Both the position numbers and the translations under genes were made by a program. The notes under the pieces are model-generated. The model saw nothing but the letters and a program-made list of their open reading frames with translations. It was not told the origin of the DNA and searched no databases. Positions 1-5,910 of a stretch of DNA of 12,872 bases are shown here, piece after piece; position 1 is the first letter of the stretch, and each line of letters opens with the position of its first letter. Source of the stretch: JBMNTU01 sp050945895 (GTDB lineage: Bacteria > Bacillota > Clostridia > Christensenellales > Christensenellaceae); NCBI GenBank assembly GCA_050945895.1, contig JBMNTU010000065.1, positions 1-12,872 on the forward strand, in the 5' to 3' direction.

Positions 1-1515
1 CCGGTTATTGTCGTATCCGCAAACACGGATGCAAATAACAGCATAAAAGAAAATGCACCTGTTTCTGCTGCTGTAGAAACGGCTGCTCCGGCCGATGTTA
101 CGCCGGTAGAAAGCGAAACGAAAAACCCGGCTGTGCCCGAAAACACTTCTGCTGATCCAGTGCCGGTCGAAAATTCGATTGATTCTGTAACCATAACGGA
201 TGGAAAAAGCCCGACTTCACAAAATCCGGATTCTACCGGCACATCTGAAAATGCTGTCACGGGTACACCCGATTCGGGTAATCCTTCCGAAACACCGCAG
301 GATGCTGGTGTTACACCTGCAAGCACAAGCGATGAACTTTTGACCGATGTTCCCACTGCCGAAGACACTACCGGCGATATGGCAGCTTTGTCTGCGGAGG
401 AAGATCCGGCAGCGCTTCCTGCCAATGAAACGGCCGACCCGAACGCCGTTCAAAATGTGCTGGATGCGGTGGTGACCGATCCTACACAGGTTATAGATGG
501 CGCCGATGGTGCGGAAGATATGTCTACACAGGCTGTTGATGCCGGAGAAACGCAAGATCCGGCCACCCTTCCCGAGGGTTTGCCTCAAGAGCCCGTTGTA
601 ACCGCTGTAGACTACACACCGATGGTGCTTGTTCCCGAGGTAAACAGCTCTGAGGTTATTAAGCTTCAGCAGCGCCTGATGGATTTGAATTATATGGATG
701 ATGATGAACCCACTGAATATTATGGCGGCGTTACACAGCAGGCTGTCAAATATTTCCAGCGCAAGCACGACCTGCCCGTAGATGGTGTTGCCGGCCTGGA
801 AACGCAGCAGTTGCTGTTCTCTGACCAGGCACAGGTCTACACTGTGTCGCTCGAAGCCGAAGGCCCCGATGTAGAAGGAATTCAGGATCGGCTTATAGAT
901 CTTGGTTATCCTGCTTCTTCAACCGGATATTTTGGTGAGGAAACTGAAAGTGCAGTAAAATACTTCCAGCGTATGAACGGCCTTGCCGACGATGGCAGCG
1001 TTGGAGAATATACACTGGAATTGCTTTATTCTGAAGAGGCCATTCCTGCAGAGAAACCCAAGCCCACGCCTGCAAAATCCGGTTCTTCCGGGTCGTCATC
1101 CGGCAGCAAGGGCGGCGGTGGCGGCGGTTCCTCTTCGTCGCACGTTGCAAACCCGGGCAGTGTAGAATCAATGATCTCCGTTGCGATGGCGCAGGTTGGA
1201 AAACCGTATGTGCGCGGCGGTAAAGGCCCCGATTCCTTCGACTGCTCCGGCCTTGTATACTATGCCCTCAGCGCAAGCGGAAACGGCATTGGGTACATGA
1301 CCTCCGGCGGTTGGGCAGGCTCTAGCTATGCATATATAGGCAGCCTTGGTGAGCTCCAGCGCGGTGACATCATCTGCTTTAGCGGCCATGTAGGTATCTA
1401 CCTGGGCGACGGTATGATGGTAGACGCTTCTTCCAGCAAGGGGCAGGTCGTTGTAAGAAACTGCACCGGAAGCTGGTCTGTCAATAACTTTATCTGCGGA
1501 AGACGTCCCCTGTAA
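1..1515 (+). CDS. Secreted NlpC/P60 peptidoglycan hydrolase with two peptidoglycan-binding domains (5' partial)
   Basis: The frame is open from base 1, so the start lies upstream. The GTG at 133 has no ribosome binding site and is just an internal codon. Of 504 visible residues, about 1-210 are low-complexity acidic Pro/Thr/Ala/Asn-rich sequence, probably a wall-spanning spacer. Two PG_binding_1 repeats follow (about 213-275 and 287-345), each with the AVKYFQR motif. A Gly/Ser linker (about 354-383) leads to an NlpC/P60 domain (about 388-504). The nucleophile is Cys415 in FDCSG and the base is His463 in GHVGIYLG. The third catalytic position, often His in a HAS motif, is Asp475 in VDASSSKG. 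Family knowledge points to cleavage of stem-peptide bonds in cell-wall remodelling or separation. The signal peptide would be outside the window. The domain call is secure; the precise role (autolysin, spore or division enzyme) is not. Confidence 0.93.
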   Translation, partial: PVIVVSANTDANNSIKENAPVSAAVETAAPADVTPVESETKNPAVPENTSADPVPVENSIDSVTITDGKSPTSQNPDSTGTSENAVTGTPDSGNPSETPQDAGVTPASTSDELLTDVPTAEDTTGDMAALSAEEDPAALPANETADPNAVQNVLDAVVTDPTQVIDGADGAEDMSTQAVDAGETQDPATLPEGLPQEPVVTAVDYTPMVLVPEVNSSEVIKLQQRLMDLNYMDDDEPTEYYGGVTQQAVKYFQRKHDLPVDGVAGLETQQLLFSDQAQVYTVSLEAEGPDVEGIQDRLIDLGYPASSTGYFGEETESAVKYFQRMNGLADDGSVGEYTLELLYSEEAIPAEKPKPTPAKSGSSGSSSGSKGGGGGGSSSSHVANPGSVESMISVAMAQVGKPYVRGGKGPDSFDCSGLVYYALSASGNGIGYMTSGGWAGSSYAYIGSLGELQRGDIICFSGHVGIYLGDGMMVDASSSKGQVVVRNCTGSWSVNNFICGRRPL

Positions 1516-1528
1516 ACAGCAAACTTTC

Positions 1529-1558
1529 AAAAGAGCCGACCATTCGGCTCTTTTTTAT
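1529..1558 (+). terminator. Rho-independent terminator of the wall hydrolase gene
   Basis: A perfect 9-bp stem, AAGAGCCGA (1531-1539) with TCGGCTCTT (1544-1552), has a 4-base loop and is followed by a T-rich run ending near 1560. It begins 16 bases after the stop codon at 1513-1515. Confidence 0.92.
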
Positions 1559-1682
1559 TTTGTTTGATTTCCTGCGCTTTTAGGCGCATTACTGATCGAC
1601 GGCCGTGCACGTGTATGTTTCCTGGCTGCGCGCGTCGTGCATCCCTTTACACAAGGCATGACCTCTCTTATCGCACAACAAC
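1559..1682. other. Intergenic stretch with no recognisable gene
   Basis: This stretch lies between two convergent terminators. No open frame with a ribosome binding site, no tRNA and no repeat was recognised. A small 5-bp hairpin (TGCGC, loop TTTTAG, GCGCA) occurs near 1572-1587 without a T-tract. Apparent open frames entering the rubrerythrin gene from here on the plus strand are antisense shadows. Confidence 0.5.
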
Positions 1683-1713
1683 AAAGAGCCGCACCTTCTG
1701 GTTGCGGCTCTTT
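1683..1713 (-). terminator. Terminator downstream of rubrerythrin
   Basis: An 11-bp stem, AAAGAGCCGCA (1683-1693) with TGCGGCTCTTT (1703-1713), has a 9-base loop. On the minus strand it is followed by a T-rich run (GTTGTTGTG). It sits about 20 bases past the rubrerythrin stop. The T-tract is imperfect on either strand, so it may act in both directions between the convergent genes. Confidence 0.75.
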
Positions 1714-1735
1714 CTCTTTGCAAACGCCAACAATA

Positions 1736-2278
1736 CTATTTTACGATTCTTTCCAGCAGGCCTTCGAATATCTTCCCATGGCGCGCTTCGTCTTTGGCCA
1801 TTTCGTGTACGGTATCATGTATTGCATCGTAGCCAAGCTCTTTTGCACGTTTGGCAATTTCCATTTTTCCAGCAGTTGCCCCGCATTCTGCATCTGCACG
1901 CATTTCGATGTTTTTACGGGTATCTGCATACACAACTTCCCCCAAAAGCTCTGCAAACTTCGCCGCATGCTCCGCTTCTTCAAACGCAATCCGTTTATAT
2001 GCTTCCGCCGCTTCCGGATAACCTTCCCGATCTGCCTGGCGGGACATCGCAAGATACATGCCAACCTCTGTACATTCCCCTGTAAAATTCTCCCGAAGCC
2101 CCTTCAGGATTTCTTCGTCGACGCCCTGCGCCACTCCAATAACGTGCTCTGCCACAAAAACGCGCGCGCCATCTTTCAATTCATTGAACTTGGAACCATC
2201 TGCGCCGCACTGCGGGCATTTTTCCGGGCGTGCGCCCTCTGCCGTATAACCACAAACCTGACATACAAATTTCACCAT
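1736..2278 (-). CDS. Reverse rubrerythrin (N-terminal rubredoxin domain, C-terminal diiron domain)
   Basis: The 180-residue cytoplasmic protein is expected to reduce H2O2 (and perhaps O2) using electrons from NADH-dependent rubredoxin reductases, protecting an anaerobe from oxidative stress. An N-terminal rubredoxin-type site (Cys6, Cys9, Cys21, Cys24 in two CxxC pairs) binds one iron. A ferritin-like four-helix domain follows, with likely diiron ligands Glu68, Glu101/His104 (EEAEH), Glu131 and Glu164/His167 (DEARH). Having rubredoxin first is the reverse of classical rubrerythrin and is typical of clostridial enzymes. The ATG at 2278 has an AGGAGGG ribosome binding site 8 bases upstream. The gene appears monocistronic, with its own terminator and probable promoter. 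In clostridia such genes are often PerR-controlled; no PerR box was identified here. Confidence 0.93.
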   Translation of the reverse strand: MVKFVCQVCGYTAEGARPEKCPQCGADGSKFNELKDGARVFVAEHVIGVAQGVDEEILKGLRENFTGECTEVGMYLAMSRQADREGYPEAAEAYKRIAFEEAEHAAKFAELLGEVVYADTRKNIEMRADAECGATAGKMEIAKRAKELGYDAIHDTVHEMAKDEARHGKIFEGLLERIVK

Positions 2279-2315
2279 TTTTTAAACCCTCCTAATTTCG
2301 TCAAGTATTAATTAT

Positions 2316-2346
2316 ATTATAAACCATTTCTTTAACAAATAACCAA
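2316..2346 (-). promoter_or_regulatory. Probable promoter of rubrerythrin
   Basis: A perfect -10 TATAAT on the minus strand (2316-2321) lies 37 bases before the start codon in an AT-rich region. A weak -35 (TTGGTT, 2341-2346) has a long 19-base spacer. The -10 is convincing; the -35 is not. Confidence 0.45.
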
Positions 2347-2377
2347 AAAACAAAAAAATTATCATATTTTCTTTTTT

Positions 2378-3769
2378 TTATTCCATTTCCGCTTCCATCA
2401 ACGTCTTTTTTCGTATCTCTACCCATTTTGTAGCGCAGTTGCGTAGCAGCGCACGGTCGTGGCTTACAAGCAGAACCGTTCCGCTGTAATCCCTGATGGC
2501 CCCTTCCACGGCAATGGCCGACTGCATATCCATATGATTGGTCGGCTCGTCCAAAAGAAGGAGGTTGACATTATCCAGCATCAGCATTGCAAGGTTCACC
2601 TTATTGATTTCTCCGCCACTCAAAACACTGCATTTTTTATGGACGTCCTGGCCCGTAAAACGGAGCCTGCCCAAAATCAGCCGGCTGTATTCTTCACTGT
2701 GGACGCTTACACGCATGATGTTTTCAAGTATTGTTGCGCTCAAATCCACCGCGGAATAGAACTGGCTTAAATAGCCTATTTTTACATTGGCCGCAAAATC
2801 AAACTGTGCATCGCGCGTATAAATCATTTGCATAAGCGTGCTCTTACCACTGCCATTCGGCCCTAAGAGCGCTGTTTTCGAGTTCGTATCCAACGAAAAA
2901 CGGGCGCGGTCAAAAACGACTTTGTCCCCGTAGCTAAATGAAAAACATGGCGAGCTGACCGCTACCGGATTATGGATCTGCAAATTTCCAGGCAATATTA
3001 TTTTTGCTTCCTTTTGCTGCACAGGCCTTTTAACGTCGCCCATTTGTTCGATTCTCGAACGAATATTTTTTGCTGCATTATCCAACTTTTTCTTTTGGGT
3101 TTGCCCTCCCATCTTATGTAGCCGCGCCTCAGAATTTCCCATCCTTTTGGGCGTTTTGCGCACGTTTCCACTCCTTTGCTGTGCACCCGCCATTGCTTGC
3201 TTCAGGCGTTTTTTCTCTTTTATATGCTGCTCGTAGGCAAATGCTTGCTCGTCGCTTTCCAGCTTTTTGCGGTAAGCATAATCCTCATAGTTTCCGTCAT
3301 ATATGTGTATGGTGCCCTGTTCAATCTCCCAGATTTTTGTACACACCGAATCGAGCAGTTCCCTGTTGTGTGAAACTATAAGCACTGCACCATCGAACCG
3401 CAACAGCTGCTTTTTCAGGTATTCAATTGCATGTATATCCAGATGGTTATCCGGCTCATCTAAAAAAAGAAGCAACGGGTTTTCATCCAGCGCCGCCTGG
3501 ATATGCCTTTTGGTCTGTTCTCCACCGCTCAACCCCGTTTCCTTGTCGGCTGCCATTTGCCTCAGGTAGGCCGCCGGAACATGGCGGCAGACCTCCCCTT
3601 CATCCGGTTTTCTTTCTCCTGCAAGAATATCCAACAATGTGGTTTTGCCGCTGCCATTTCTTCCTATAATGCCAATCCTGTCCCCTTCATGTATCGAGAG
3701 GCGCCCCGCCGAAAACAACAACTCGGCACCTGCCTCCTGCTTTATTTTATCTGCCTGTAGTAATAACAT
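2378..3769 (-). CDS. ABC-F ATPase, antibiotic-resistance (ribosomal protection) type, Vga/Msr-like
   Basis: The protein has 463 residues, two ABC domains and no membrane segments. ABC1 has Walker A GRNGSGKT (36-43), signature LSGGE (80-84) and Walker B leading into DEPDNHLD, where the usual Thr is Asp107. The charged linker (about 165-265) contains RMGNSEARLHKMGG. ABC2 has GPNGSGKS, a second LSGGE and DEPTNHMD. Only about 8 residues separate the ABC1 Q-loop (Gln71) from the signature; as I recall, Vga(A) is similarly short while housekeeping ABC-Fs are longer. Resistance ABC-F proteins enter the ribosomal E site and eject lincosamides, streptogramins A, pleuromutilins or macrolides. The ATG at 3769 is chosen because GAAGGAGG precedes it; the longer frame starts at a TTG at 3811 without a site. 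Spectrum is unknown, and a housekeeping role cannot be excluded. The leader suggests induction. Confidence 0.9.
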   Translation of the reverse strand: MLLLQADKIKQEAGAELLFSAGRLSIHEGDRIGIIGRNGSGKTTLLDILAGERKPDEGEVCRHVPAAYLRQMAADKETGLSGGEQTKRHIQAALDENPLLLFLDEPDNHLDIHAIEYLKKQLLRFDGAVLIVSHNRELLDSVCTKIWEIEQGTIHIYDGNYEDYAYRKKLESDEQAFAYEQHIKEKKRLKQAMAGAQQRSGNVRKTPKRMGNSEARLHKMGGQTQKKKLDNAAKNIRSRIEQMGDVKRPVQQKEAKIILPGNLQIHNPVAVSSPCFSFSYGDKVVFDRARFSLDTNSKTALLGPNGSGKSTLMQMIYTRDAQFDFAANVKIGYLSQFYSAVDLSATILENIMRVSVHSEEYSRLILGRLRFTGQDVHKKCSVLSGGEINKVNLAMLMLDNVNLLLLDEPTNHMDMQSAIAVEGAIRDYSGTVLLVSHDRALLRNCATKWVEIRKKTLMEAEME

Positions 3770-3774
3770 AAAAA

Positions 3775-3801
3775 GCCTCCTTCCACGTTTTTGAAGGAGG
3801 C
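3775..3801 (-). promoter_or_regulatory. SD-sequestering hairpin of the ABC-F gene (possible second terminator)
   Basis: On the minus strand a perfect 9-bp inverted repeat, GCCTCCTTC (3801-3793) and GAAGGAGGC (3783-3775), flanks a 9-base loop. The 3' arm contains the whole GAAGGAGG ribosome binding site, so the hairpin would block initiation. It is followed at once by five T residues and the ATG, so it could also end transcription. Pairing is seen directly; function is inferred. Confidence 0.8.
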
Positions 3802-3841
3802 AATAAAACAAAAAATCATTAAGTTGCGTTCACCTAATGAT
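3802..3841 (-). terminator. Intrinsic terminator in the ABC-F leader (attenuator)
   Basis: On the minus strand ATCATTAGGT (3841-3832) pairs with ACTTAATGAT (3824-3815), giving 10 bp with one G-U, around a 7-base loop. It is followed by TTTTTTGTTTT. It lies between the promoter and the ABC-F start, in the same orientation, so it would abort transcription before the gene unless an alternative fold or a stalled ribosome disrupts it. Confidence 0.82.
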
Positions 3842-3880
3842 CCCTGTTTATAACCCACCTACAAAAACATTTCAATACCC

Positions 3881-3898
3881 GTACAGCATTTGCCGTAC
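3881..3898 (-). promoter_or_regulatory. Leader hairpin between the upstream ORF and the attenuator
   Basis: GTACGGC and GCTGTAC form a 7-bp stem (one G-U) with a 4-base AAAT loop, about 40 bases upstream of the terminator stem. It could be a pause or ribosome-sensing element of the leader. No T-tract follows, so it is not itself a terminator. Confidence 0.5.
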
Positions 3899-3925
3899 CA
3901 AAATCGTCTAAGTTTTGTAAGCGAA

Positions 3926-3937
3926 TTAATTGCGCAT
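3926..3937 (-). CDS. Three-codon upstream ORF (Met-Arg-Asn) in the ABC-F leader
   Basis: ATG CGC AAT TAA lies on the minus strand about 20 bases after the predicted transcription start. An AGGCAGGA ribosome binding site ends 5 bases before the ATG, so a ribosome could initiate here. Very short upstream ORFs control several resistance ABC-F genes by drug-dependent stalling, which makes this a candidate sensor. With only three codons, chance occurrence is possible; position and SD are the support. Confidence 0.5.
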   Translation of the reverse strand: MRN

Positions 3938-3964
3938 CGAATTCCTGCCTTTTTATTTTTTACC

Positions 3965-3992
3965 AGTATAGCACACACAAAAGAAATGTCAA
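3965..3992 (-). promoter_or_regulatory. Near-consensus promoter of the ABC-F leader
   Basis: On the minus strand a perfect -35 TTGACA (3992-3987), a 16-base spacer ending in TGC (extended -10), and -10 TATACT (3970-3965). Transcription should start near 3958, giving a leader of about 190 bases before the ATG at 3769. It is the best promoter match in the window. Confidence 0.88.
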
Positions 3993-4036
3993 CCCATAAC
4001 TTTTTCTGCCACGGCTATTTGCTTTTTCGGCGGTTC

Positions 4037-4063
4037 CCGCTTTGCTGTAAAGCTCGAAAGCGG
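4037..4063 (-). other. Stem-loop just after proA, without a T-tract
   Basis: CCGCTTT and AAAGCGG form a 7-bp stem (4037-4043 with 4057-4063) around a 13-base loop, beginning 4 bases after the proA stop. No T-run follows on the minus strand, so it may stabilise the 3' end rather than terminate. Read-through from proA toward the ABC-F leader is therefore possible. Confidence 0.45.
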
Positions 4064-4067
4064 CATT

Positions 4068-5306
4068 TTATCGAATTTGTCCATTTCCGTCAATCACATA
4101 TTTAACGGTCGTCATCTCCTCCAGCCCCATTGGGCCGCGCGCATGCAGCTTTTGTGTAGAAATGCCAATCTCTGCACCAAATCCGAATTCGTATCCGTCC
4201 GTAAAACGGGTAGACGCATTCACATACACCGCGGCAGCATCCACCTCTTCCTTAAAGAGCTGCGCATTTTTATAGCTGTTCGTAATAATTGCCTCCGAAT
4301 GACCACTTCCATAATGGTTGATATGCGCAATCGCTTCCGTAACGTCCGCAACCACTTTTACAGAAATCTTATAATCGTGGTATTCCGTTGCATAATCCTC
4401 TTCCGTCGCCGACTTTACGCCGTATTTCTGGCACGTTTCGCAGCCGAATATTTCCACGTTCTTTTCCGCCAGCGCCGTAAAGATCAACGGAAGGAACTCC
4501 TGCGCGACACTTTCGTGCACCAGCAGGCTTTCGATTGCGTTGCACACCGAGGGACGCTGCGTTTTTGCGTTAATAGTGATCGCCTTTGCCATTTCGAGGT
4601 CTGCGCTGGCGTCCACAAATACATGGCAGTTTCCCACGCCCGTCTCGATTACCGGAACACTGGCGTTTTTTACAACGCTCTGAATAAGACCCGCACCGCC
4701 GCGCGGGATCAATACGTCTATGATTCCATTCAGGCCCATCATATATGTGGCCGCATCCCGCGTTGTTTCTTTAATCATACCAATCGCCCCTTGCGGCAAC
4801 CCTGCTTTTGTTCCCGCTTGTATCATAATGTCTGAAACAGCGATGTTGGAATGGATCGCCTCGCTTCCACCCTTCAAAACAACCGCGTTGGATGTTTTGA
4901 GGCATAGCCCGATGGCGTCCGCCGTTACATTGGGGCGCGCCTCGTAAATAATGCCGATTACGCCCATGGGGACGCGCTTTTTTGCAACCAGCAGCCCATT
5001 GGGGCGTTTATTGGCATGAATAATTTCACCGATTGGGTCAGGCAGCTTGGCAACGTCCATCAGCCCCTGCGCCATATCCAAAATACGCTGTTCGCTAAGC
5101 GCCAGCCTGTCTAAAAGCGCTTTGGTCTGCCCTTTATTCTCGGCAGCTTGCACGTCCAGCGCGTTTCTTTCCAATATAAACGGAATATTGCTTTTAAGGC
5201 CTTCGGCCATCGCATACAGAATATCATTTTTTTGGTTGGTCGTCAGCCGGTTCAGCTCCGGCTTTGCTTCTTTTGCCGCATTTGCGATTTTGAATACCGA
5301 TTCCAT
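4068..5306 (-). CDS. proA: Gamma-glutamyl phosphate reductase
   Basis: ProA reduces L-glutamyl 5-phosphate with NADPH to glutamate 5-semialdehyde, the second step of proline synthesis, in the cytosol. At 412 residues it matches the family length of about 415. Recognisable motifs are MGVIGIIYEARPNVT (114-128), VLKGGSEA, the IPRGGAGLI stretch, and the catalytic Cys255 in QRPSVCNAIES. The C-terminal LHARGPMGLEEMTTVKYVI is typical. The ATG at 5306 follows a GGGAG site by 5 bases and lies 10 bases after the yqeY stop, so the two genes are cotranscribed. The partner kinase gene proB is not adjacent, although proB and proA are usually neighbours. Confidence 0.96.
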   Translation of the reverse strand: MESVFKIANAAKEAKPELNRLTTNQKNDILYAMAEGLKSNIPFILERNALDVQAAENKGQTKALLDRLALSEQRILDMAQGLMDVAKLPDPIGEIIHANKRPNGLLVAKKRVPMGVIGIIYEARPNVTADAIGLCLKTSNAVVLKGGSEAIHSNIAVSDIMIQAGTKAGLPQGAIGMIKETTRDAATYMMGLNGIIDVLIPRGGAGLIQSVVKNASVPVIETGVGNCHVFVDASADLEMAKAITINAKTQRPSVCNAIESLLVHESVAQEFLPLIFTALAEKNVEIFGCETCQKYGVKSATEEDYATEYHDYKISVKVVADVTEAIAHINHYGSGHSEAIITNSYKNAQLFKEEVDAAAVYVNASTRFTDGYEFGFGAEIGISTQKLHARGPMGLEEMTTVKYVIDGNGQIR

Positions 5307-5316
5307 CTCTTCTCCC

Positions 5317-5763
5317 TTATCCTTTAAAATAGCCTTCCAGCAATCCGTTTACCAGCTTTCCGTCCGCTTTCCCTTTAACACGGGGCATCAGTTTCTTCAT
5401 AATCTGCCCTTTTTGCTTTGCCTCAGGCTCTTTTATATTAAGCTCCGCCAGCACCGCTTCTATTTGCTGCCGGATTTCATCCTCACTCATAAATTTAGGT
5501 GCAAATTCGCTTAACACCGCCAGCCGGTCCGTATTTTTCTGCACGATATCCTGCCTGCCTCCCGCTTTTTCGATAGACTCCTGCGTTTCCTTCATTTCTT
5601 TTAAAATGACGGTGTTTTCCTCTTCTTCGGTAAGCGCTTCCCGCTTGTCTTTCGCGGCGCCCTTCAGCTTTGCCAAAAGCAAAGACAGGCTGTCTTTACG
5701 CTCCGTATCCCGCGCCTTCATTGCTTCAATCATTTTCTTTTGCACCTGCTCTGTTTTAGACAA
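5317..5763 (-). CDS. yqeY: YqeY/GatB C-terminal-like domain protein
   Basis: This 148-residue, highly charged, helical cytoplasmic protein of the YqeY family resembles the tRNA-binding tail domain of GatB; its exact role is not established. It has the expected MIEAMKARDTERKDSLSLLL start region, a coiled-coil-like middle with DIVQKNTDRLAVLSEFAPKFMSE cut here only by family order, and the C-terminal KLMPRVKGKADGKLVNGLL. The start is set at a TTG at 5763: AAAGGAGG lies 8 bases before it, the length then fits the family (about 147-150), and the longer in-frame ATG at 5787 has no ribosome binding site. It is the first gene of a two-gene operon with proA. Confidence 0.88.
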   Translation of the reverse strand: MSKTEQVQKKMIEAMKARDTERKDSLSLLLAKLKGAAKDKREALTEEEENTVILKEMKETQESIEKAGGRQDIVQKNTDRLAVLSEFAPKFMSEDEIRQQIEAVLAELNIKEPEAKQKGQIMKKLMPRVKGKADGKLVNGLLEGYFKG

Positions 5764-5798
5764 TGCATCCGCCTCCTTTTGGCTCATCGTTTTACGTT

Positions 5799-5826
5799 AT
5801 TATACCATTATACCGCCCAAATTCAA
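5799..5826 (-). promoter_or_regulatory. Promoter of yqeY-proA
   Basis: The minus strand carries -35 TTGAAT (5826-5821), a 16-base spacer and a perfect -10 TATAAT (5804-5799). A second TATAAT (5812-5807) lies 8 bases upstream, so two alternative starts are possible. It sits in the divergent gap with the SDR gene. Confidence 0.65.
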
Positions 5827-5864
5827 ATCTATTTTCGGGTTTATGCTTTAGCGCAGCCATTCCG

Positions 5865-5873
5865 TGGTATATA
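5865..5873 (+). promoter_or_regulatory. Possible extended -10 promoter of the SDR gene
   Basis: TGG followed by TATATA (5868-5873) gives an extended -10 match about 37 bases before the SDR start. No clear -35 is seen, so this is tentative. Confidence 0.35.
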
Positions 5874-5910
5874 TAAAATGTACAAAAGTATTTGAATGAA
5901 GGAGATTTGT

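Noticed and set aside
133..1515. Wall hydrolase starting at the GTG at 133
   Set aside because: The frame is open to base 1, the sequence before it is the same low-complexity composition, and there is no ribosome binding site before 133. The gene is 5' partial.
1564..1680. Possible tRNA or small RNA between the convergent terminators
   Set aside because: No cloverleaf, TPsiC-like arm or promoter could be found; only a 5-bp hairpin without a T-tract.
1564..2311. Long plus-strand open frames opposite rubrerythrin
   Set aside because: They are antisense to a gene with clear rubredoxin and diiron motifs, lack an SD, and resemble no family.
3770..3811. ABC-F start at the TTG at 3811
   Set aside because: This start lies within the terminator T-tract, has no SD, and would add 14 residues before the normal family start. 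The ATG at 3769 has a strong SD.
4077..4835. 252-codon plus-strand frame opposite proA
   Set aside because: It lies wholly antisense to proA, which has all expected motifs, and has no initiation signal.
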